In this document: positions 14,427 through 24,795 of the stretch, piece by piece
Position numbering within the stretch: position 1 is the stretch's first letter
How the letters are laid out: each line of letters starts with the position of its first letter
Assembly (NCBI RefSeq): GCF_029689945.1
Contig: NZ_CP121451.1
Span: 744,001 to 808,000 of the forward strand
Reading direction: 5' to 3'
DNA from: Paenibacillus amylolyticus
Lineage (GTDB): Bacteria; Bacillota; Bacilli; Paenibacillales; Paenibacillaceae
DNA: 64,000 bases
The notes under the pieces: model-generated
Seen by the model: the letters and a program-made list of their open reading frames with translations, nothing else
Told to the model about the DNA's origin: nothing
The model's database searches: none
Translations under genes and position numbers: made by a program

Positions 14427-14458
14427 CAAAAACCACCGGGAATATCATTCCCGGCGGT
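14427..14458 (-). terminator. terminator after GH105 gene
   Basis: Minus strand ACCGCCGGGAAT-GAT-ATTCCCGGTGGT followed by a T run: a 12-bp stem with one G-T pair. It separates the GH105 transcript from the downstream ABC operon. Confidence 0.8.
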
Positions 14459-14488
14459 AACGTTCCTGTCTCGGATAGATATGGTCTG

Positions 14489-16741
14489 TCAGGAATGCGA
14501 GACAGCAGGTGAAGACACCTTGTGCTCAGACAGATGTTTCTTCATTTGTGCCACTTCGGTTCCTGCCAGCATCATAATGCCTATACCGTGATTGTCATTG
14601 GTGACGGTACGCAAGTCCTGATCATAATACTCTGCCGTAAACGCATATCGTGATCCACTGCACACGCCATGAACATTCCCTTGACGATCAATGGCTTTGC
14701 AGATGAGTCCCTTCCAAGCCCGCTCGGCGGCCATGACGTAAACTTCAGGGTCTTTGAACCAGCCAAAGCGTACACCTCTCGCAAAACCGTAGGCAAACAT
14801 CGCCGTGCAGGAGGCTTCTTCATAGGTTTGCGGAACATTCAACACCTGATGCCACAACCCGCTTTCCCCTTGAAGTGCCGCGTACCCTTCACACAGCTCG
14901 TTGAAGAAATCAATCAGAGTCGGGCGCTCGGGATGCTCTGCTGGCAAAGCTTCCAATACTTCCGTCAGGGAAAACAGTGTCCAGCCATTCCCCCGTCCCC
15001 ATGGAATCTGCGTTGCCTGTCCGTATTTGAAATCATACACATGGGACATGATCTTGAACTCAGGCATGAAGAGATACTTCCGATATAGTGAGAATTGTCT
15101 GGCGGCTTCATCCAATGCAGCGGAGTTGCCTGTCACCCGTGCATAACGAACGAGAAACGGCGTGCTCATATAAAGATCATCTGCCCACATGGTATTCTCG
15201 GCATACTCCCCAGCACATGTGCGATAAAACGCCCCATCTTCCTGCCGTTCCAGGCGGGAAAGCATGAAATCAGCAATCCGTTCAGCAATCGGAAGAAACG
15301 TTGGTTCATGACACTCTGAATACGCTTCCAGCATGGCCGAGCCAAAAGAACCGCAGTTATCCAGCATTTTCAGCATGACCAATTGTTGATTGACTGCCGG
15401 GAAACCATACTGCTGCCGATCCCATAATGAGTACTCATACATCTGGGTACAGGCTTGCACATGCTCAGCCGCATAACGTGTAATGTCCGGTCTCTGCAAA
15501 TAACGTCCCGTCCGTAACAGACCATATACAGTGACACCCAATGGATAATCCCAGCGACCATAATTGGTCACACTGCCCACAGTCCATTTGTTGCTTAACA
15601 TGGCGTTTTCATAATATGGTCTGATCCAGGCATCCGGTCGATCCAAGCGCCAATACGTCTGTTCTTGCCCCGTTTGGTACACCCGGTCGGTTCGGGTAAG
15701 ATCCTGCATATCCGGTTCAACCTCTGACTCAAAAGGTCCGACATATAACCATGACTCTCCGGAAGCACCGTGCACACGCTGAGGAAGTTCAAGTAGAAGT
15801 GGCTTACCCGAAACGGTTGCGTTCAAATTAAAATGCCATGGTCCCGCTGTAGTGTTGCATTCAATTCGGACAAGCAAGTCACTCCGCCCAAAAGAAGCTG
15901 GTACATCGACCTCGAACGGACCAGCCTCCTTTATCTGCGCCACAGGCTTGCCGCTAATCCATATACTTAGAGAACCGGAAGATTGACCTGACAACTGAAC
16001 CTGATTTCCGGATGAATCGGTATTGTTCAGATGGGTCCAAGCATACACATGCCGTCCAGGAAGATGCCCGTATATTCGTTCAAGAGCTGGCTTGGTTAGA
16101 TCTTCATCAGACCAGCCTGTCTCAGGCAGCCACTTCAAACTGTATTCTGCTTCTGTTCCAAGCAGGTCTGGTTGTTTACTCGCGACCAGGTTCGGTTGGG
16201 AGAACACCCACCCCGCTTGTCCCTGTCTCTCCTGAAACGGCGCAAAAACGTTCAGAATACGCACTTTACCTTCATCTGAACCAAACTGGCAGCCAAATCC
16301 GGCAGGGGTATTTTTCATTTCCAGCCAAATGGTGTTCCAGCCAGGCTTGATGTCGATGCTGAGCTTCACCGTTGCATCAGGAGTAATCTCATCCATTACG
16401 GTAGAGCGATAGACCAACTGCTCATTAAAATAGAAGCGAACAGGTCCATAACAGCGAACCAGCACATCCAGATTCCGGTCCTCATCCCCCCAGACCAGCG
16501 CAGCTGCATGTGACATATGGTCTTTAGGTGCATCAGGAAAGCGTTTACCCAAATTCAGATCATAAAGCCCTTTTTCATTTTGCAAAATACCAGACTTCTG
16601 GAATACGCGATATACAAAATCAGCCTGTGCATTGGCCCCAATATATCTCTCGGCCAGCACCTTCAGCACCTGATCCTGATCTTCTCCAAACCGGTAATAC
16701 ATGCTCTGCGGTTCACTGAAATAGGTCGTCATCGATGGCAC
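14489..16741 (-). CDS. GH105 unsaturated glucuronyl/rhamnogalacturonyl hydrolase with long N-terminal region
   Basis: Probably removes the terminal unsaturated uronic acid from pectin (rhamnogalacturonan) oligosaccharides by hydration of the double bond. The C-terminal ~400 residues form the (alpha/alpha)6 enzyme: GRWDYPLGVTVYG, the catalytic-Asp region TMWADDLYMSTPF around residue 520, and the late IPWGRGNGWTLFSL and EASCTAMFAYGFARG blocks seen in YteR/YesR. The protein has 750 residues, twice the usual ~350-370. The first ~340 residues look like beta-sandwich sequence (PGRHVYAWTHLNN, GWNTIWLEMKN), perhaps for carbohydrate binding or positioning. There is no signal peptide, so it should act inside the cell on imported fragments. 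The gene is intact and has its own terminator. Confidence 0.87.
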   Translation of the reverse strand: MPSMTTYFSEPQSMYYRFGEDQDQVLKVLAERYIGANAQADFVYRVFQKSGILQNEKGLYDLNLGKRFPDAPKDHMSHAAALVWGDEDRNLDVLVRCYGPVRFYFNEQLVYRSTVMDEITPDATVKLSIDIKPGWNTIWLEMKNTPAGFGCQFGSDEGKVRILNVFAPFQERQGQAGWVFSQPNLVASKQPDLLGTEAEYSLKWLPETGWSDEDLTKPALERIYGHLPGRHVYAWTHLNNTDSSGNQVQLSGQSSGSLSIWISGKPVAQIKEAGPFEVDVPASFGRSDLLVRIECNTTAGPWHFNLNATVSGKPLLLELPQRVHGASGESWLYVGPFESEVEPDMQDLTRTDRVYQTGQEQTYWRLDRPDAWIRPYYENAMLSNKWTVGSVTNYGRWDYPLGVTVYGLLRTGRYLQRPDITRYAAEHVQACTQMYEYSLWDRQQYGFPAVNQQLVMLKMLDNCGSFGSAMLEAYSECHEPTFLPIAERIADFMLSRLERQEDGAFYRTCAGEYAENTMWADDLYMSTPFLVRYARVTGNSAALDEAARQFSLYRKYLFMPEFKIMSHVYDFKYGQATQIPWGRGNGWTLFSLTEVLEALPAEHPERPTLIDFFNELCEGYAALQGESGLWHQVLNVPQTYEEASCTAMFAYGFARGVRFGWFKDPEVYVMAAERAWKGLICKAIDRQGNVHGVCSGSRYAFTAEYYDQDLRTVTNDNHGIGIMMLAGTEVAQMKKHLSEHKVSSPAVSHS

Positions 16742-17106
16742 ACATCCCTCTCAAGTTGAAATACAATCTTATCTGAATTAAAACGTTCGTCTGGGGAGCT
16801 AAGACCCGTATTTCTGCTGACACAACCCTCGGAGATATAGCGCTTAACCTCCGTAGAGTATTCCCTTGCCCTGAACGTAGATACCCTCTGGTTTACTCAT
16901 ACACCAATGAATAATCCCAGTATACCTGACATGTTCTATGGTGGCTACAGATTTTTGTTTGCGCTTACAAATAAATTCGAAGTCCTACTATAGGGCTCGC
17001 CCGTTGAGCTTATATTTGAACATTGTTTACAAAAACAGAAACCGTTACCGATATAGATAGTAGGCTAAAAAATTCCACTTTTTGTATCGGGAAGGAAAGA
17101 TGCACA
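16742..17106. other. intergenic region between GH105 and chemoreceptor genes
   Basis: About 365 bp without a gene. It contains several partly self-complementary stretches: CGGAG/CTCCG around 16832-16855, and two similar pieces, CGTAGAGTATTCCC and CGTAGATACCC, around 16852-16890. A weak cre-like 14-mer lies at 16956-16969. The divergent promoters must lie here. I do not recognise a known riboswitch. Confidence 0.4.
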
Positions 17107-17934
17107 TTGAATACTCTTGAATCTCTGGTAAATGCTATGCCTTTTGTTAGCCAAATGTTCCGTGACGACATATCCATATCCATTAATGATCATGAGAAAG
17201 TTTTGTATTTTTCCGAAGCAAAAAGTCTGGAGATTGGCGTGAAGGTTGGAGATGAGCTGCATGATGATTATAAAAATTTCAAAATGCTCACCAACAAGGA
17301 CACGCGTACCGTGGCACGTATGCCTGGTGATCTGCAAGGCAGACCTTTCGACGCCATCCTTATTCCCATTAAGGAGAACGATCAGGTCGTGGGCATATTG
17401 GGTGTGAACTACGCACTGGATAGTCATATGACACTGGAGACGCTGATCCGTGAAAATGAAACAACCATTCATGCACTCATCGGCGGCATTCAGCAGATTG
17501 CAGCACATTCGGAAGAACTCTCTGCGACCTCGGAAGAGATTCTGCGCAACTCCAAAAAAGCTTCAGAGAACTCCGTTAGTGTGTCTAAAGTAACCACCGT
17601 CATCCGTGAAGTATCTGAACAAACCAATCTGCTTGGACTGAACGCCATGATCGAGGCGGCCCGTGTGGGTGATCAGGGAGCCGGATTCGGTGTGGTTGCC
17701 AGCGAAGTACGCAAACTGTCCGATCATACGAAGCAAGCAGCGGCCGATATCGAAACATCCCTCGGTAGTGTACAGGATTCCATGAAACATATGGAGCAGG
17801 AGATCGGTCAGATTACCACCGCAACCGTCGATCAGGCCAAACTCGTTAGCGAGTTCATGGAAAGTATCGAACAACTTAGCGAGACAAGCGCAAATCTGAA
17901 AAAGTTCGTACATGAGATGCTGGCGCTCGAGTAA
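17107..17934 (+). CDS. soluble methyl-accepting chemotaxis-type protein (YfmS-like)
   Basis: Cytoplasmic chemoreceptor-like protein without membrane segments. Residues 1-120 form a small sensor region ([19 protein letters not shown], then a PAS-like [20 protein letters not shown]). The C-terminal ~140 residues are a short MCP signalling hairpin with the conserved tip [20 protein letters not shown], which contacts CheA/CheW. The frame is open from 17023, but the family-like start and the ribosome site GGAAAG seven bases upstream favour TTG at 17107 (275 residues). The tip shows the canonical NLLxLNAxIEAARxG motif, so coupling to the chemotaxis kinase is likely; the ligand is unknown. Confidence 0.85.
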   Translation: MNTLESLVNAMPFVSQMFRDDISISINDHEKVLYFSEAKSLEIGVKVGDELHDDYKNFKMLTNKDTRTVARMPGDLQGRPFDAILIPIKENDQVVGILGVNYALDSHMTLETLIRENETTIHALIGGIQQIAAHSEELSATSEEILRNSKKASENSVSVSKVTTVIREVSEQTNLLGLNAMIEAARVGDQGAGFGVVASEVRKLSDHTKQAAADIETSLGSVQDSMKHMEQEIGQITTATVDQAKLVSEFMESIEQLSETSANLKKFVHEMLALE

Positions 17935-18007
17935 CAACCCGTTCCATAGATTCCACAACAGAAAGAACGAACGAGATGAAAGTTACATAGAAAATGATAT
18001 AGCATGT

Positions 18008-18058
18008 AAAAAGCCTCCGGCTGCACTTCCCTTACAGGAAATCAGCGGAGGCTTTGTT
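18008..18058. terminator. bidirectional terminator
   Basis: AAGCCTCCGGCTG and CAGC-GGAGGCTT pair around a small inner hairpin, with A-rich and T-rich flanks on the two sides. It lies between two converging genes and can serve both. Confidence 0.8.
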
Positions 18059-18099
18059 TCTTTAATTGAGGGGATATCCCCTCTATAGTCGCATGACTG

Positions 18100-18918
18100 T
18101 CAGATCTCTACAGCAACGCCAAAATGGTCGGAGACCACCGGCCCGTTCTTACCGTTCAAAACCACAGTGGAAGACTTGGCCTGAATGGGACGATTGGAGA
18201 AAATATAGTCGATCCGAAGATCGCGTTTGTTGTCTGCCCACCCGGCAATGGCCTTCACCACGGTTGCTCCTTCATCCTTTTGCAATGCTGTGGTGTACAG
18301 GTCGTTCCAGCCTTTGCTCATCATATAATCATAGCCTTCTCCGCGCACTTCCGCCACATTGTTGAAATCACCCATTATATATAACGGCTGATCCATGTAG
18401 GGGGCAAGCTTGCTCTCCGTCAACTCCCACTGTCCCTTGAACGGTTCCTGCGCATCATCCCACCAGTTGTAGTGACCGTTCACAAACCAGGTTGCTTCAC
18501 CTTGGACGACCGTCTGAATTCCCACAATCTTGCGTGTACGGTAATTGTTATAATCTCGCATGTGGGACACATATTCTCCAAAAGCCTGTGTAATCGGCGT
18601 CCGGCTAAGGATCGCCAGTCCTTCATCGTATTTCTGAAACCCGACATGCGCGGGAATCCACGTCCAGTAATATTGCTCTGTCAGCTGCTGGAGCAAGACG
18701 TAGGCGTAGTTGTCTTTTTTAATCACAGCATCCGATTCAGTCGCAACATACGTCCCCAGTTCTTCTTCAGAAAGCGCAGCTTCCTGCATGGACTGGTTAA
18801 CCTCCTGCATGGAGATTACATCAAATTGATGTGTATTAATAAAATCAGCCAGCTGACTGATCTTGTTCAGTTGATCCTCTTCCGCCCAAGCGTGTGTGTT
18901 TAACGTGAGTATTTTCAT
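18100..18918 (-). CDS. endonuclease/exonuclease/phosphatase family protein
   Basis: A metal-dependent phosphoesterase of 272 residues. EEP motifs are visible: MKILTLNTHAW at the start, VISMQEVNQ (metal-binding Glu), GHYNWW, YIMGDFNNV (catalytic Asp/Asn), and RIDYIFSN followed by SDHFG (catalytic His) at the end. The ATG at 18918 has a strong AGGAGAG site; an open extension to 19020 lacks one. The length and the MKILTLNTHAW start resemble the maltose-6'-phosphate phosphatase (MapP) branch, so a sugar-phosphate substrate is possible. This is family resemblance only, and no sugar gene is adjacent. Confidence 0.85.
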   Translation of the reverse strand: MKILTLNTHAWAEEDQLNKISQLADFINTHQFDVISMQEVNQSMQEAALSEEELGTYVATESDAVIKKDNYAYVLLQQLTEQYYWTWIPAHVGFQKYDEGLAILSRTPITQAFGEYVSHMRDYNNYRTRKIVGIQTVVQGEATWFVNGHYNWWDDAQEPFKGQWELTESKLAPYMDQPLYIMGDFNNVAEVRGEGYDYMMSKGWNDLYTTALQKDEGATVVKAIAGWADNKRDLRIDYIFSNRPIQAKSSTVVLNGKNGPVVSDHFGVAVEI

Positions 18919-19202
18919 ATGCTCTCTCCTGTTGTTTGTAATATGACCGTTTCCCCGGCCTGCATCGTTCCTGAAAGGAATACATACGATAAGCATACAC
19001 AATATGCGGCAATCATGCATGCCACTCGCTCAAGGCACCTGCGTATTCATCTTGATTCATGATACTGCAAAAAGAATTTCATATTCTTATAACCGATGCA
19101 CGTAGCGGCTCATAACTGATATGATGGATACAATGAATTTACAACATCACGTCATAGACGTGGTGATTACTTGAACCTATGTTTACCCCAGGAGATGGAA
19201 TG

Positions 19203-20978
19203 ATGAACATACCGAATAACATGAGGATGGATGATGCGCAGTGGCAACAGTTGATCAGGCAGGTTGCGGAACATTTTAACAACCTGACGATCATGCGCGG
19301 ATTCCAATATTATAAACAGAAACGTGTCGGACCATTAACCTATTCCGAACAACAAGGAATCTCGGCCTTCGTACAAGGATCGGAAGAATATGAGGTCACC
19401 CTGAGCCTGCAATCCCTGTCTACAAGTCATTGTACCTGCCCGGTGAATTCCGTATGCAAACATATGACAGCCGTACTAATGAGTTATGCCGAGCAACTGG
19501 AGCGACCTGTACATGCGATTGTGAATGCACACTCCAGTACTGCGCTCAAACAAACAACCAAACCCGTCGGGGCCATGTCCGCAGGACGATCCAGCTACGC
19601 AGATGCCGATGAACCACAGGATATGGATATACCCGACAACCAATACAGTCAGATCAAGGAGCGTGCAACAGAACTTGCCGATCTCGAAATCTCGGAATGG
19701 CATGAGCTGTTCCACTCCTGTCTGAGACGGCTGGGTACCGGCACAGCAAGTACAACCTACGTGCAGGAAGCAACGGACGAGCTATATGCTATTAAGCCAA
19801 GGCTGACCGCGGCGATGGACCAACTTTTTGAACTGCATGTGCAGCTGCACCTTATGCGATTCTGCGTACCATCGGCTCGTAACTCAATTACGCATACCCC
19901 TGTGTACTTGAGCTACCCTGCCCAGCTTGCGGTGGATGCACTTCTGAAAGACATTGAACGGATCTTTAATCATCCGCTGGACTTGTCCGGTCTAAAGGGA
20001 AACAAGCTTGCACAGCATTGGAACAGGCTGACTGAAACCTCTGCTTATTTACGTAAACAGATGATGCCTGAAACAGCCAGCATGATGTTCTTCACTCCGA
20101 TCTATCGACAACTGTGGTTGAACTGGATCGTGCCTGAGCTTCAGGGGTCTCAGGACATGCTGCACTCGGAACAGGCCATCTTAAATGATATAGAGCGCGG
20201 TATAATTGCCGCTTCCGCACCATCCCAATCAGGTGAAAGTGTCTTGGTTGGCACTCCAGGTAATACAGGTAGTAGTAATAGACCAGGTAGAGCCGTAACA
20301 CTGCCCTTACCTCTGGTGCTCGCACAGAGTTGGACGCACTTCCATCTGGGGCAGGATGATCAGGCGTGGCAACGACTCGTGCATGGAAGCTCAGCTTTTG
20401 GCATTCCGCCAGAACATCTGTTGCATTTTCTCCATGTGCTCGCAGATTCGGCTGAATGGAAGCGGCTTGGGGATTGGTTGGTCCAACTTGGCCCCCTGCT
20501 GTCGAATCGGCGTAACACACCTTTGAGTGATTACATGCATCTATGGGATACAGCTATTCAACATCTCCCCGATGCGGAAAATCGAATGTGGGACACCTTG
20601 GTCAGCATGCTTCCCCACTCCCGCCCAGCTTACGAGGATGCCATGCATTCTCGTGGTCAATGGCGCAGGTGGATTGATTTTCAGCTAAGTACAGGGACGG
20701 AGCCACTCGAATTCCGCGTAGCGGTGCTGCAACCGATTGAAAAAGATGCACCTGAGCTGCTGCTCCCCTTCTATCATCAGGCGGTGGAGCGTTATATCGG
20801 ACATAAGAACAGGGACGGATACAAGGCGGCGGTGAAGCTGCTGAAACGTCTATCCAAAATCTATAAAAAGTTGAAGCAAGAAGCACACTGGGAACAGTTT
20901 ATCACCACACTCGCTGTTCGTAACAGTCGGCTGCGCGCCCTGCAGGAAGAGCTTCGGAAAGGTAAACTGATCTCATGA
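19203..20978 (+). CDS. SWIM zinc-finger protein
   Basis: About 592 residues. A SWIM motif lies near residue 80 (HCTCPVNSVCKHMTA, pattern CxC...CxH), which binds zinc and typically supports protein or DNA contacts. The rest is mainly helical with no recognised catalytic motif. The stop codon overlaps the ATG of the SNF2 helicase that follows (ATGA), a pairing commonly seen in bacilli, so the two proteins probably act together on DNA. AGGAG at 19190-19194 lies 8 bases before ATG 19203; 19200 and 19179 are alternative starts. The true partner and process are unknown. Confidence 0.85.
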   Translation: MNIPNNMRMDDAQWQQLIRQVAEHFNNLTIMRGFQYYKQKRVGPLTYSEQQGISAFVQGSEEYEVTLSLQSLSTSHCTCPVNSVCKHMTAVLMSYAEQLERPVHAIVNAHSSTALKQTTKPVGAMSAGRSSYADADEPQDMDIPDNQYSQIKERATELADLEISEWHELFHSCLRRLGTGTASTTYVQEATDELYAIKPRLTAAMDQLFELHVQLHLMRFCVPSARNSITHTPVYLSYPAQLAVDALLKDIERIFNHPLDLSGLKGNKLAQHWNRLTETSAYLRKQMMPETASMMFFTPIYRQLWLNWIVPELQGSQDMLHSEQAILNDIERGIIAASAPSQSGESVLVGTPGNTGSSNRPGRAVTLPLPLVLAQSWTHFHLGQDDQAWQRLVHGSSAFGIPPEHLLHFLHVLADSAEWKRLGDWLVQLGPLLSNRRNTPLSDYMHLWDTAIQHLPDAENRMWDTLVSMLPHSRPAYEDAMHSRGQWRRWIDFQLSTGTEPLEFRVAVLQPIEKDAPELLLPFYHQAVERYIGHKNRDGYKAAVKLLKRLSKIYKKLKQEAHWEQFITTLAVRNSRLRALQEELRKGKLIS

Positions 20979-23900
20979 GCTTAATTCATCCATACACTGA
21001 AACGATTGAGGTTCACGTCGCTTTAACCGGATATGGCGATGCCTTGTTTTACGGAGCACTCAATACACACCACTTTGTCTCGGGACAGTCGCTTAAGCAG
21101 CGATTGTTCGCCTGGCATGTGCCTTCCTTCTACGGTACCGAACTGGAAGTCCGGCAGATCGAAGAGATTGAGCTGGTTGTTCTGCCTGCGGAAGAAGTCA
21201 TTCCCTTCTTTGCCGAGATGCATACGCTGCTTCATATTGAATGGAAGTGGGACGAACAAGCGGAACATCTGATTCGACTCGCTCCAGCGCTCGCAGCATC
21301 CATCGAGAAACGCAAATACGTACCCAGCTTCGAGGCCCACCGCGCAGGACAACTTCAATGGACCTGGGACCCGGACAGCTTGAAAAAGCAGGAGCGGGCA
21401 TCGCTTACCAAAGCGATTCAACAGACAGACGAGAGCTACGCAGAAGGGCTCGGGGCGGCCTACTCCGCCTTTGTATTCCAGCGCTGGTATAGTTCGGAGG
21501 AAGCTGCAACCGATCTGCGGCGTGAATTCCCGCAGTTGTTCCCCGAGCGCGGCACTCTGCCCAAAACAGCTGGGATGGACGCGCAGTCCTGGCTCGTATC
21601 CATTGGTTGGAAAGCCGATGCCGCTCCGTTCAGACCCATGCTGCAATTGCAGGAGCCTGACGAGGATGAGCCATCTTGGCGGCTGCGACTGGTGTTGCAG
21701 AACAAGCTGGATGCCGCCATCTTGGTGCCCGTCATGCTGGATTCACGCGGCAGGCTTGAAGGCGAATGGCCAGAGGTATGGACACCGTTCATTCTGGATC
21801 GGTCCGCCGGATGGCTGGATCAGCTTCGCGCACATTTGCCGCGTCTTGGCAGCTCCATTAGCGGCAGACGTGATGTGCTGAGCGACCCGCTGGGAGATCA
21901 GGAAGCCTGGCATTTCCTGACGCAGGATAGCGGCAGGTTGCTCGCAGCGGGTTGGCAAGTCCTGCTCCCGGGTTGGTGGGAAGCAGCCCGCAAGAAAAAC
22001 CGAAACTGCGTGCAAAGGTGAAGCCGGAGGAAGGCAGTGAACGGGGACAATCGTTCTTCGGACTGGACTCGATTATTCATTTTGACTGGCGTATTGCAAT
22101 TGGTGACACGGATCTCAGCGAGGAGGAATTCGCCGACCTTGTTGCCCGTAATGAACGATTGGTTCGCTTCCGCGGAGAATGGGTTCCTCTCGACCCCGAT
22201 CTGCTGGAACAGATACGTCGTGCCATGGGCGGTGTAGATCGGGAACAGGGACTCTCATTCCAGGATATTCTGCACCTGCATCTGTTGCACAATGAACAGC
22301 GGGAATATCGCAACCAGAAATGGAAGGAAGGACAACAAGCCGAGGAGGAAGAGCAACCGCAGGCTAATGAGAACATTCGACTGGAGGTTGAGCTTAACGA
22401 CCACCTGAACCGGGTTATTGCACAACTGGGAGGCGGACAAGGTGGTGCACCTTCCCTGCCCATTCCTACAGGGCTCCATGCCGAGCTGCGGTCGTATCAG
22501 AAGGAAGGATTTGCATGGCTTGGTTTCCTGCGCAGATTCGGTCTTGGAGCCTGTCTTGCTGATGATATGGGTCTCGGGAAAACCATTCAGTTCATTACGT
22601 ATCTATTACACATCAAAGAACATGAACCACGTAAGCCGGGACAGGCTCCGGCACTTCTGATCTGTCCAACTTCCGTATTGGGCAACTGGCAAAAGAGATT
22701 AGCCGCTTCGCGCCCTCCATTCATGTCAGCCTGCATTACGGAGCACGCCGATTAAGCGGGGATGCATTCCGGGAGCAGACAGAGCAAGTAGACATCATCA
22801 TCACGTCCTTTGCTACCGCTACACTGGATCAGGAAATGTTGCAGACGTATACGTGGTCATGCATCTGTCTGGATGAAGCGCAGAATATCAAGAATGCCCA
22901 GACCAAACAGTCTCTGGCTGTTCGCAGTTTCCCGGCGAAACACCGCATTGCCATGACAGGTACACCAATCGAGAATCGGTTGGCCGAGCTGTGGTCAATC
23001 TATGATTTTACCAATCCAGGATATCTGGGCAGTGCACGGGCATTTCAGACTCGCTTTATCAGTGCCATCGAGAAAGATAAGGATGAGCAGCGGATGCAAG
23101 ATCTTCAACAGCTCGTGAAACCGTTCATGCTGCGCCGCAAGAAAAAAGATCCGAATATCCAGCTTGATCTGCCGGACAAAAACGAGATGAAGACTTACAT
23201 TCACCTTACGGGTGAGCAAAGTGCATTGTATGACCAGTCCGTGCAGGCGCTGATGGACAAAATGAAAGAGCTGGAAGGGATCAAACGCAAAGGTGCGATT
23301 CTGTCGGCACTAACTCAGCTTAAACAATTGTGTGACCACCCTCTGCTGCTGACCAAAGAGGCTTTGCCGGAGGAACTGCCAGAGGACGGCACATTAACAT
23401 CTGCTTATGACGTGTACAGCCCGCAGGATATGGCGATGCTGATCAGCCGCTCCGCGAAGCTGGAACGACTGATGGAGCTTGTCCGTGAATTGCGGGATGA
23501 GGGTGAGCGATGCCTGATTTTCACCCAATACATCGGTATGGGTCAGATGCTGCAACAGGTGCTGCGTCAGGAGTTGCAGGAACCTGTGCTGTACCTGCAT
23601 GGGGGCACCTCCAAAACGGCCCGGGATCGCATGATTGAGGAATTCCAATCCCGTACATTGCCTGAGGACAAGCAACCATCCGTCTTCATTCTGTCTATCA
23701 AGGCAGGCGGTGTGGGGTTGAATCTGACCGCAGCCAACCATGTCTTCCACTTTGACCGCTGGTGGAACCCGGCTGTTGAAAATCAGGCCACCGACCGGGC
23801 TTACCGGATGGGTCAGACCAAGGATGTACAGGTGCATAAGTTCATCTCTCTCGGTACACTGGAGGAGCGGATCGACGAGATGTTGGAGAGCAAACAGCAG

Positions 23901-24002
23901 CTTAGCGATAACATCATCACTAGCTCCGAGAACTGGATTACGGAACTGTCGACGGACGAGCTGAAGGATCTGTTCACTCGGCGTCGTGACTGGTCGGGCT
24001 AA
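20975..24002 (+). CDS. SNF2/Rad54-type DEAD-like helicase, frame broken twice
   Basis: An ATP-driven DNA translocase of roughly 1,010 residues. The N-terminal ~500 residues are the bacterial SNF2 N-region. Then come SYQKEGFAWLGFLRRF (Q/I motif), DDMGLGKT (Walker A), LLICPTSVLGNWQ (Ia), CLDEAQNIKN (Walker B, DEAQ), MTGTPIENR (III), GERCLIFTQY (IV), SIKAGGVGLNLTAA (V) and DRAYRMGQ (VI). Two deletions interrupt it: in the A5 run 21995-21999 and in the A4 run 22691-22694. Restoring one A in each gives RKKKPKLRAKV and NWQKEISRFAPSIHVSLHYG. The pair with the SWIM gene is translationally coupled. Confidence 0.9.
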
Positions 24003-24069
24003 CATCGGTTGAAGATTTACAGTACAGGCCAAACCCGGATTTCAGAGAAATAAAATGAATAAACAATAC

Positions 24070-24114
24070 AAAAAAGCGAAGTTTCGGAATTTGAATTCCG
24101 GCTTCGCTCTTTTT
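24070..24114. terminator. bidirectional terminator
   Basis: GCGAAGTTTCGGAATT and AATTCCGGCTTCGC form a long stem with one internal bulge, with A5 before and T5 after. It lies between converging SNF2 and secreted-protein genes. Confidence 0.85.
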
Positions 24115-24140
24115 GTATTGTTGCAGATAATCATCTGTTC

Positions 24141-24599
24141 TTAACGCATGTTACCGATGATGGATGATCTTGATTCCTGCATTTTTTTGACAAAGTTCGT
24201 CATGACATCAAATGCTTCATTGCGCTTGTTGGACAGGGACTGCAGACGAAGCATGTCCATCTGTTGAGAGTTGCTCGCAGCATCAATCTGGCCTTTCAGC
24301 TTCTGAATAGCTGCTTCATCTCCGTTTTGCTGAGCTGCCTGCAATTGAGAGTTCAGTTCCGCGATCAGCTGATTGCGGTTCTGTACCTCCTGAATTTGCG
24401 TTTGCAGTTGAGCATCCAACAATTTAGTACGCTCGCTCTGAACCATCATCAGAGCCGTTTCGATATCCATGCTGCTGATGTCGATCGATGTTAAGCTAGA
24501 GATGTTCGAGATTGGGCTTGCAGAGGCTGAAGAAACAATGGACACTGCAGCAACTGTAGCAACTACGGTTGAAGCGAAAAATTTACCTGAACGTTTCAT
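24141..24599 (-). CDS. small secreted coiled-coil protein
   Basis: 152 residues. A signal peptide with a basic start, hydrophobic core and AxA site (SSASASP) exports it. The mature part begins with a Ser/Ile-rich stretch (ISSLTSIDISSMDIETALM), then a Gln/Leu/Glu-rich heptad region that should form a coiled coil (residues ~55-125), and a short tail. It contains no cysteine and no known enzyme motif. I do not recognise the family. It stands alone, with its own promoter region and a shared terminator. A structural or cell-surface role is possible, but nothing in the context shows it. Confidence 0.75.
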   Translation of the reverse strand: MKRSGKFFASTVVATVAAVSIVSSASASPISNISSLTSIDISSMDIETALMMVQSERTKLLDAQLQTQIQEVQNRNQLIAELNSQLQAAQQNGDEAAIQKLKGQIDAASNSQQMDMLRLQSLSNKRNEAFDVMTNFVKKMQESRSSIIGNMR

Positions 24600-24795
24600 G
24601 ACTGTTCCTCCGAGTCCATATGTAATATGTACCAGTTTTTAAGTTGGCATCTTCCGCCATTCTAAATCAAAAGTACTAGTTGTTCAATCAAATTCATTTC
24701 AAATTTGAAATAATTTCGAAAACCCTTACACACGCCTACCTCTGCTTACAATTTGAGTAAATAAATTGGGTATACGATGTTAGAGATTGACGTTT

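Noticed and set aside
16785..16870. Resemblance of this region (GTTCGTCTGG, TAGAGTATTCCC) to the minus strand of the tRNA-linked elements (GTTCGTCGGAG, GAGAGTATCCC).
   Set aside because: Only two short stretches agree and the spacing differs; there is no tRNA here. Too weak to call a third copy without an alignment.
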